Origin: CAIVAT01 sp964455285
GTDB lineage: Bacteria > Bacteroidota > Bacteroidia > Bacteroidales > FEN-979
Reading direction: 5' to 3'
DNA: 64,000 nt
NCBI GenBank assembly: GCA_964455285.1
Contig: CAYVVG010000005.1
Coordinates: forward strand, 31,237 to 95,236
Of the stretch, positions 58,644-64,000 are shown one piece after another. How positions within the stretch are numbered: the first letter of the stretch is position 1; the number at the start of each line of letters is the position of its first letter. The position numbers were made by a program, and so were the translations under genes. The notes under the pieces were generated by a model. The model was not told the DNA's origin. It made no database searches and saw only the letters and a program-made list of their open reading frames with translations.

Positions 58644-59999
58644 TCAGGCAGGGAGGGTCCGGAGAATATCGGCCAGCAGAAGGTTGAAGTCGAGCGCATG
58701 GTCCGGTTCCCGGGAACTTCCGAGCACCACGATCACCAGATCCCGGGAAGGGATGATGAAGATCCGCTGGCCGTCGACGCCGATGCAGAAAAACATGTCG
58801 GGGGGCGCCGCCGGGTAACGTCCGCCCCGGTTCAGCCAGAAGGAGGCACCGTAATTCCCGCCGCTGTGGGGCGCGGGGGTGGTCGCGAACCTTACCCATT
58901 CTTCCGGCACGATCCGTTGGCCCATGAAGGTGCCCCTGTTCAGCCATAGGAGCCCGAACCGGGCGAAATCGCGCGCGGTGGCGAAGAGGTAGGAGGATCC
59001 AGCGATGTTGCCGGCTGCGTCGGTTTCGAACAGGGCACAGGTCATTCCAATCGGGTAAAACAGCCGGGAACAGGGGTAAGAAAGATAGGCGCTGTCGTTG
59101 CCGAACGACTGCCGCATCAGCAATGTGACGATGTTGGGGATCCCCGAGGCATATTGCCAGCGGGTTCCGGCGGCGCATTCCGGCGGCTTGGATGCCGTGT
59201 AGGCGGCGAAATCGTTCGCAGTGAAGAGCATCTTCGTCACGTCGGAGGCGGTGCCGTAATCCTCGTTCCACTCAAGGCCGCTCTGCATCTGCAGCAAGTC
59301 CTTCAGGGTGATGTTTTTCCGCTCGTCGTTCGCCCATCCGGGGATCGCTGCCGGCCGGTCCGGATCGAGGCGGCCTTCGGCCACCATGATGCCTGCCAGC
59401 GTGCTGATGAAGCTCTTCGCCACCGACCAGCCGGGGAAACGGGTGGAGGGGCCGAAGCTGTGATGGTATTCCTCGGCCAAGGGCACCCCCCGGTGGAGGA
59501 CGATGAACGCATAAGGGTCGCCTCCATACGCGTGCTGCATCATCAACCGACGGATCACAGGTTCGAGCCGTGCCTGCTTCCCGTTTCCGGGGACGTCGGG
59601 TAAACGGTTGCCCAGGGGCCAGGGCAGGGTGTCGGGGTCATAGGAAGGAGGCGGCACCTTCGGAAAGGGAGGTCTGCGGTCGCCTGCGCCGGATGTGCCG
59701 GGTAGCAGGAGGGTGCCGTAACCGTTGCGATATGTGGCGACCGAGGTCTGCCACAGCAGCCGGCTGGTGACGGTTTTACGAACGGTGTCGACGTGGGTCC
59801 GGACGAACTTTACCAGGGAGAAATTCAACTCCCTGCGGATCACCTCCTCAGGCGAACGGTCCGAAATAAAGACGGCGGAGCAAAGGATCTTGGCGTGATA
59901 TCCTGTGGCAATGGGTAACAGCGCGTTGAGGCGGATGATCCCCGCAATGGCGGCTGCCACGAAAAGAAACCCGGCTGTGATGAGGATCCGTTTTTTCAT
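58644..59999 (-). CDS. Membrane-anchored serine hydrolase (class C beta-lactamase/PBP4*-like fold)
   Basis: The 451-residue protein has an amino-terminal membrane segment (ILITAGFLFVAAAIAGIIRLNAL) and a beta-lactamase-family domain: SVAKSFIST (S-x-x-K active site), QMQSGLEWNEDYG, and HSGGNYGASFWLNRGG near the end. It is probably a periplasmic esterase, peptidase or relative. The ATG at 59999 is preferred; 60017 is possible. It lies 63 nt after tatA and no promoter was seen, so it may be read from the tatA promoter. Confidence 0.88.
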   Translation of the reverse strand: MKKRILITAGFLFVAAAIAGIIRLNALLPIATGYHAKILCSAVFISDRSPEEVIRRELNFSLVKFVRTHVDTVRKTVTSRLLWQTSVATYRNGYGTLLLPGTSGAGDRRPPFPKVPPPSYDPDTLPWPLGNRLPDVPGNGKQARLEPVIRRLMMQHAYGGDPYAFIVLHRGVPLAEEYHHSFGPSTRFPGWSVAKSFISTLAGIMVAEGRLDPDRPAAIPGWANDERKNITLKDLLQMQSGLEWNEDYGTASDVTKMLFTANDFAAYTASKPPECAAGTRWQYASGIPNIVTLLMRQSFGNDSAYLSYPCSRLFYPIGMTCALFETDAAGNIAGSSYLFATARDFARFGLLWLNRGTFMGQRIVPEEWVRFATTPAPHSGGNYGASFWLNRGGRYPAAPPDMFFCIGVDGQRIFIIPSRDLVIVVLGSSREPDHALDFNLLLADILRTLPA

Positions 60000-60062
60000 A
60001 GTGGGAGCGATACCCATTGGACGGCATTGTTCCCGGGCAGCGTCAATGAAACGGGGAGTGCG

Positions 60063-60287
60063 TCAGGATTTGGTGTCGGTCTGGTCCGGGGCGGATTTTT
60101 TCCCGGCGGGCTTGTTCAACTCGTCTTCGACGCCGTCGATCCCTTCCTTGAAACTCTTCACACCCTTGCCCAGGCCGCGCATCAGTTCAGGGATCTTCTT
60201 TCCTCCGAAGAAAAGGAGGATACCCAGTCCGATCAGCAACAGTTCCGTCGTTCCGAGTCCGAATATCAGGAGTATGCTCAATGTCAT
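60063..60287 (-). CDS. tatA: Twin-arginine translocase subunit TatA
   Basis: The 74-residue protein has one membrane helix (IFGLGTTELLLIGLGILLFFGG) followed by the amphipathic helix KKIPELMRGLGKGVKSFKEGIDGVEDEL, the TatA pattern. It forms the pore of the Tat system. The longer frame starting at 60452 is rejected because the promoter box is at 60317-60324. tatC is not in the window. Confidence 0.94.
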   Translation of the reverse strand: MTLSILLIFGLGTTELLLIGLGILLFFGGKKIPELMRGLGKGVKSFKEGIDGVEDELNKPAGKKSAPDQTDTKS

Positions 60288-60316
60288 GGTGTCGGGTTTT
60301 ATCGTGCGCTGAATTG

Positions 60317-60324
60317 CAAAGATA
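60317..60324 (-). promoter_or_regulatory. Promoter -7 element for tatA
   Basis: The minus strand reads TATCTTTG, followed by CAATTC, 30 nt upstream of the tatA start codon. It lies within the 44-nt gap after queA. Confidence 0.75.
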
Positions 60325-60330
60325 CGAATC

Positions 60331-61572
60331 TTAATGCAAAATCTCCTGCGGATTGAAAAAGAGGCAGGAGTCGCCGTAGCTGAGGAACCGGAAGCCGTTC
60401 GCGAGGGCATGGGCGTACGCCTCTTTCCACTGTTCACCGGCCAGGGCGGCAATGAGCAGCAGCAGGGTGCTCTGGGGCATGTGGAAGTTGGTGATCAATC
60501 CCGAAACGACCCGGAAACGGTATCCTGGTGCGATCAGGAGCCGGGTCTCGCCCGTGAAAGCATCAGCCCCGGTCCTGTTTAGGTAGCCGAGCAGGGCCTC
60601 CAGTGCCGTTTTCAGCGGAACCTCCGGAACATCGCCTGAATACGGATCCCACTGCCCCACTGCCGGGTGGATCCCGGCTCCCTCCCGGATTACCCGGATC
60701 CCCAGCCAGTAAAGGCTTTCGAGGGTACGTGCGGCTGTGGTGCCCACGGCAAACACCGGGTCGTGGTTCGCGGCCAGGCGGGCGATGAAAGTTCCCGGCA
60801 CGACGATCTTCTCGTGATGCATCGGGTGATCGCCGATCTTTTCGGTAGTGACGGGCCGGAAAGTTCCCGCGCCGACATGCAGCGTCACCTCGTCGGTGGT
60901 TATGCCCTGTGCCCGCAAACCGGCCATGAGTTTCTCCGTAAAATGCAAACCGGCGGTGGGAGCAGCCACCGACCCGTCGTAACGGGCAAACACGGTCTGG
61001 TACCTCTCTTCGTCGCCGGGTTCCGGCCGGCGGGAGATGTAGGGGGGGAGGGGCACCTGGCCTGCTGCCTGAAGCACGGCCGAGAACGGAAGATAGGGAG
61101 GATCCCAGCGGAAACCGATCCTGCAGGACCCATCGCCTGCATCACCGTCAAGATCGGCATATAACCGGCAGGGTATGCCGTCGTGCAGGGCGTCGAGTAC
61201 GAGGCTCCCCGACTTCCACCTTCGCAGGTTGCCGACCAGGCATTTCCAGGTCACCTCCGAGCTGTGCCGGAAGGCAGCCTGGATCTCGGTGACGGGTGAA
61301 AGGGGCTCGAGGCAAAAGATCTCGACCTGCCCTCCGGAGGGTTTCCGGAACAACAGGCGGGCGTGTACGACCCGGGTGTTGTTGAAGACCAGCAGGCTGC
61401 CGGGGGGCAGGTGGCTGCCGACGCCGCGGAACCGGTCTTCGCGGATCCCTTCGCGGCCGACGATGAGCAGCTTTGATGCATCGCGGTCGGCCAGCGGGTA
61501 CTGGGCGATCCGCTCCGCGGGAAGGGCATAATCGTAATCTTTGATTCGGAGGGAACGGGGATCGGTCATCAT
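60331..61572 (-). CDS. queA: tRNA S-adenosylmethionine ribosyltransferase-isomerase QueA
   Basis: The 413-residue protein builds epoxyqueuosine from 7-aminomethyl-deazaguanine on tRNA. It has DYDYALPAERIAQYPLADRDASKLL, NNTRVVHARLL, AAPTAGLHFTEKL and VTLHVGAGTFRPV. It is longer than E. coli QueA (356), partly through the middle segment about 120-180. It starts 13 nt after the outer-membrane protein gene, so the two are probably one transcript. Confidence 0.94.
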   Translation of the reverse strand: MMTDPRSLRIKDYDYALPAERIAQYPLADRDASKLLIVGREGIREDRFRGVGSHLPPGSLLVFNNTRVVHARLLFRKPSGGQVEIFCLEPLSPVTEIQAAFRHSSEVTWKCLVGNLRRWKSGSLVLDALHDGIPCRLYADLDGDAGDGSCRIGFRWDPPYLPFSAVLQAAGQVPLPPYISRRPEPGDEERYQTVFARYDGSVAAPTAGLHFTEKLMAGLRAQGITTDEVTLHVGAGTFRPVTTEKIGDHPMHHEKIVVPGTFIARLAANHDPVFAVGTTAARTLESLYWLGIRVIREGAGIHPAVGQWDPYSGDVPEVPLKTALEALLGYLNRTGADAFTGETRLLIAPGYRFRVVSGLITNFHMPQSTLLLLIAALAGEQWKEAYAHALANGFRFLSYGDSCLFFNPQEILH

Positions 61573-61585
61573 CGGGATGGCCCGG

Positions 61586-63031
61586 TCAGTGCTTATCGGA
61601 GTTGAAGAACGTCGGCCGGTAGGTGAGCTGCAGGTAGGCATACTGCGCCCACTTCGAGGTGCCGGTCTTCAGACCGTTCAGGCGTTCCATGGTCGAGGTT
61701 GGCAGAAAGAAACAGTAGGCGGCATTGAGCTCCAGGTTCGGAACGGGTTTGTACAACACCATCAGATCGACCTCCGAGCCCAGGTTCCTGCTGACGGCGA
61801 TCCAGGTCGGGTCTCCGGGTTTGACGGCCGATACGGGAAGGTAGCCCCTGGCCAGTCCCAACATGCGGTATGTAGCCTCCAGGGAGGTTTTTTCAGAGAA
61901 GGACCAGGTGACTTTGCCGTAGAGATCGGTGAGCCCGGCGGTATTGCCCGCGCTGACATGTGATGAAAACATGTCCATGTACCCGTAAAAGCCATGACTC
62001 GACGGGTAGAGTACCGAGAAAGAGGTCGATCGGGTTTTGATCCCCTGTGCGTCGGAGTAGTCGTCTCCTGACAGCCGGTCATACCCGGCCAGCACAGTCA
62101 GGGGCCTGAAGATCTTATAGGAAGCGTAACCCCCGTAAAAGCCGGCTCTGATCTCACGGCCGTCGTTCAGGTGCCCGGCCTGGTAGTATCCGGCGGCAAA
62201 GACTTTCAGGTTCTTCCAGGTGAAGCTGCCGGTGCCCCCGAAGGTAAACCTGCCATACAACTGGTTGGGATAGGTGGTGCTCACCGTACTGGTCGAATAT
62301 ACCGGAATAACGGAAGTGCCGATCGTATCGTGGTTTGCATTGATGATGACGATCGTCGAATACCCGGTCACCGTGCTTTTCTTTTCGCTGGAAGCGGGTT
62401 TCTGGAAGACATCCACCACACCCAGCACGCTGAATACCAGCTTATCCTTCAGGAATTTCTTCTGTTCATAAAGGAACCCCATGTATTTGTAATTTTTCAG
62501 CAGGTAGGAACTGAGGTACGCGCCGGCCGGGGCTGTGTTGTTGATGGCAATCCCGAAATCGCCCCGGTAGCCGGCTTTGGGAGCTTCCCATTGCAACAGA
62601 GCCAGGTCATGGGTAGCTCCTTTGGGGCCCCAGTTCGAATTTCCAAAAAGGCGCCCATCGTCGTAACTCAGTTCCATGCGCCCGACCTTCACGGCGAAGC
62701 CTTTGGCAAAGGCATACCGGAACCAGGCTTCATAGATGTTGACGGTGTTGCGGGTAACGGTATCCGAACTGTAGTTGTTCTCGCCGAAAATGTACGCCTG
62801 CTGTACCGAGAACCGGGCGGTGAATGCCTCGTTCCGGTAGTCGAATATCAGCCGGTTACGGCCAGGGATCGTGGCATAGGGAGTCTTGCTTGAGTCACGC
62901 AGCTTCGAATATCCGTCGCGGTACTCGGCGCGGGGGCGGAACTCGCCGGAAACGGTGAACTGGGCCCAGGCGGGCTGGGTCAGCAGGATTACGAGGAGCA
63001 ATGTTGACAGAGCGAATCGGGTATATTTCAT
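61586..63031 (-). CDS. Outer-membrane beta-barrel protein, alginate-export-like
   Basis: The 481-residue protein has a signal peptide (FALSTLLLVILLTQPAWAQ) and 16-18 predicted strands with motifs such as TVSGEFRPRAEYRDGY, GRNRLIFDYRNE and VKVGRMELSYDDGRLFG, which recall the alginate-export (AlgE) fold. It ends in an aromatic-rich strand (LQLTYRPTFF). The transported substrate is unknown. Promoter box at 63071-63078. The frame start MKYTRFAL at 63031 is chosen. Confidence 0.85.
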   Translation of the reverse strand: MKYTRFALSTLLLVILLTQPAWAQFTVSGEFRPRAEYRDGYSKLRDSSKTPYATIPGRNRLIFDYRNEAFTARFSVQQAYIFGENNYSSDTVTRNTVNIYEAWFRYAFAKGFAVKVGRMELSYDDGRLFGNSNWGPKGATHDLALLQWEAPKAGYRGDFGIAINNTAPAGAYLSSYLLKNYKYMGFLYEQKKFLKDKLVFSVLGVVDVFQKPASSEKKSTVTGYSTIVIINANHDTIGTSVIPVYSTSTVSTTYPNQLYGRFTFGGTGSFTWKNLKVFAAGYYQAGHLNDGREIRAGFYGGYASYKIFRPLTVLAGYDRLSGDDYSDAQGIKTRSTSFSVLYPSSHGFYGYMDMFSSHVSAGNTAGLTDLYGKVTWSFSEKTSLEATYRMLGLARGYLPVSAVKPGDPTWIAVSRNLGSEVDLMVLYKPVPNLELNAAYCFFLPTSTMERLNGLKTGTSKWAQYAYLQLTYRPTFFNSDKH

Positions 63032-63070
63032 CGGAAGTCCGTGTTTGGTGTCGGAAATAGAAACAAGGTG

Positions 63071-63078
63071 CAAAAGTA
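63071..63078 (-). promoter_or_regulatory. Promoter -7 element for the outer-membrane protein-queA unit
   Basis: The minus strand reads TACTTTTG followed by CACC, 40 nt upstream of the start codon at 63031. Confidence 0.7.
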
Positions 63079-63131
63079 ACCAAATTCGCTAACATCGAAA
63101 ACGCATCCATATGTTTTCCCGGCGGAATGGA

Positions 63132-63139
63132 TACCTTTG
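63132..63139 (+). promoter_or_regulatory. Promoter -7 element for pssA
   Basis: TACCTTTG matches TAnnTTTG, 15 nt before the ATG at 63154. It rules out the upstream ATG at 63127. Confidence 0.7.
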
Positions 63140-63153
63140 TAAAAAAAAGCCTC

Positions 63154-63897
63154 ATGAAAATCCGGCAGCACATACCCAATACCCTTTCGGTGCTGAACCT
63201 CGTGAGCGGACTGGTTTCGCTGACTTTCGCGTTCCGGGGTGACTTTGTCTCCGCTTCGCTGATGATCTTTCTGGCCGCTGTGTTCGACTATCTCGACGGA
63301 AATGCCGCCCGGCTGCTGAAAGCGTATTCGGAATTGGGGAAGCAGCTTGATTCGCTCGCCGATGTGGTCTCTTTCGGGGTGGCTCCCGGCATCCTGGTCT
63401 TCATGATGCTCTCGGCCCGCTGCGACGGGAGCTGCAACGCGCTCGAGCGCATGCACATTACCCCCTGGTTCGCCATGCTCATCCCGGTCTGCTCCGCCCT
63501 GCGCCTCGCCAGGTTCAACATCGACCTGCGCCAGGAGGTCAATTTTATCGGTCTGCCTACCCCCGCCAACGCGATCTTCTTCGCCTCCATCCCCCTGGTA
63601 TTATATGTTCAGCCCGGGTTGTGGGAACTGATCCGCCTCGATTTCCTGGTCTCCTTTTTCTCGAATTCCCGCATCCTGACCATCCTGTCGGTTTTTTTCT
63701 CCTACCTGCTGATCTCCGATTTCAGGATCTTTTCGTTGAAATTCAAAAGCCTGGAATGGAAGGGGAACCAGCTCCGGTTTGTCTTTCTTATCCTCTCGGT
63801 GGTTTTGTTCCTGCTTTTCTTTCTCAACGCCATCCCCGTAATTATCCTCCTGTACATCCTGCTTTCGATCTTTTTCCAGCACCTGATCACCGAATGA
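63154..63897 (+). CDS. pssA: CDP-diacylglycerol--serine O-phosphatidyltransferase
   Basis: The 247-residue, multi-pass protein carries the CDP-alcohol phosphotransferase motif with DYLDGNAARLLKAYSELGKQLDSLADVVSFG (DG-x2-AR-x8-G-x3-D-x3-D). It makes phosphatidylserine from CDP-diacylglycerol and serine. Start by promoter and RBS spacing. The last 60 residues are hydrophobic helices. No psd gene is adjacent. Confidence 0.94.
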   Translation: MKIRQHIPNTLSVLNLVSGLVSLTFAFRGDFVSASLMIFLAAVFDYLDGNAARLLKAYSELGKQLDSLADVVSFGVAPGILVFMMLSARCDGSCNALERMHITPWFAMLIPVCSALRLARFNIDLRQEVNFIGLPTPANAIFFASIPLVLYVQPGLWELIRLDFLVSFFSNSRILTILSVFFSYLLISDFRIFSLKFKSLEWKGNQLRFVFLILSVVLFLLFFLNAIPVIILLYILLSIFFQHLITE

Positions 63898-63968
63898 AAT
63901 GCCCCGCCTGATCCATTGATCGGCAGCTCGATCATTCTATTATTAAGTCCACTCCGAAAAGTCAATCT

Positions 63969-64000
63969 ACCCACCCCTAGCCCCTCCCTACCAGTAGGGA
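63969..64000. repeat. GC-rich palindromic repeat, copy 4, at window end
   Basis: ACCCACCCCTAGCCCCTCCC, then TACCAGTA and GGGA matches the arm of the fcl and Wzi-gene repeats but with a different loop. The copy is cut by the window edge. Confidence 0.7.

Overview
The window reads as a chromosomal scaffold of a GC-rich, probably anaerobic member of the Bacteroidota (Bacteroidales-like). The evidence is many promoters with the phylum's -7 element TAnnTTTG, type IX secretion (T9SS) sorting tails, GldH, TonB-dependent receptor architecture, an UpxY-type antiterminator heading the capsule locus, SCKK-type lipoproteins, a glycine-lipid GlsB/GlsA pair, a tungsten-type aldehyde oxidoreductase and biotin-dependent acyl-CoA carboxylase parts. 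There are 57 protein genes and no rRNA, tRNA, CRISPR array or insertion sequence that I can see. A 100-base N run (30370-30469) is an assembly gap inside a tandem repeat.

Region 1 (1-8.5 kb) looks like a molybdate/tungstate-controlled block: a TonB receptor (cut by the window start), a T9SS-tailed protein, a lipoprotein, a WtpA-type tungstate/molybdate-binding protein and a short ModE-like regulator on the minus strand; then a P5C/aldehyde dehydrogenase on plus and an AOR-family tungstoenzyme on minus. Three copies of one 24-bp palindrome (CGATATGT-N8-GCATATCG and close variant) lie at 2733, 4428 and 8416, each in front of one of these units, with geometry suggesting repression of uptake and of the dehydrogenase and activation of the AOR. 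This is the most interesting system in the window.

Region 2 (8.4-29.7 kb) is mostly housekeeping: a biotin-dependent carboxyltransferase, a His-rich membrane protein, a three-repeat helical protein, Mrp, an alkyltransferase-like protein, MerR and M23 peptidase; then alaS, ricT-like, gldH, PBP1A, mutS2, a histone-H1-like AT-hook protein, rpsT, glsB/glsA, engB, and a biotin carrier with its acyl-CoA carboxyltransferase.

Region 3 (29.8-52.6 kb) is a capsule/O-antigen locus. After UpxY and a winged-helix protein come genes for UDP-uronate-type, GDP-L-fucose, UDP-L-FucNAc and a GDP-perosamine-like sugar, Wzx, Wzy, five glycosyltransferases, a GNAT, an exosortase-like protein, a WecA-type initiating transferase, a Wzi-like outer-membrane protein and a LegB-like dehydratase.

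Region 4 (52.7-64 kb) holds an RlmI-like methyltransferase, a class V aminotransferase, a secreted M4 peptidase with a small lipoprotein, a serine hydrolase, TatA, QueA, an outer-membrane barrel protein and PssA. Dispersed GC-rich palindromes and GTCACGCG-type repeats occur between genes, at gene ends, and in frame inside fcl, the Wzi-like gene and alaS.
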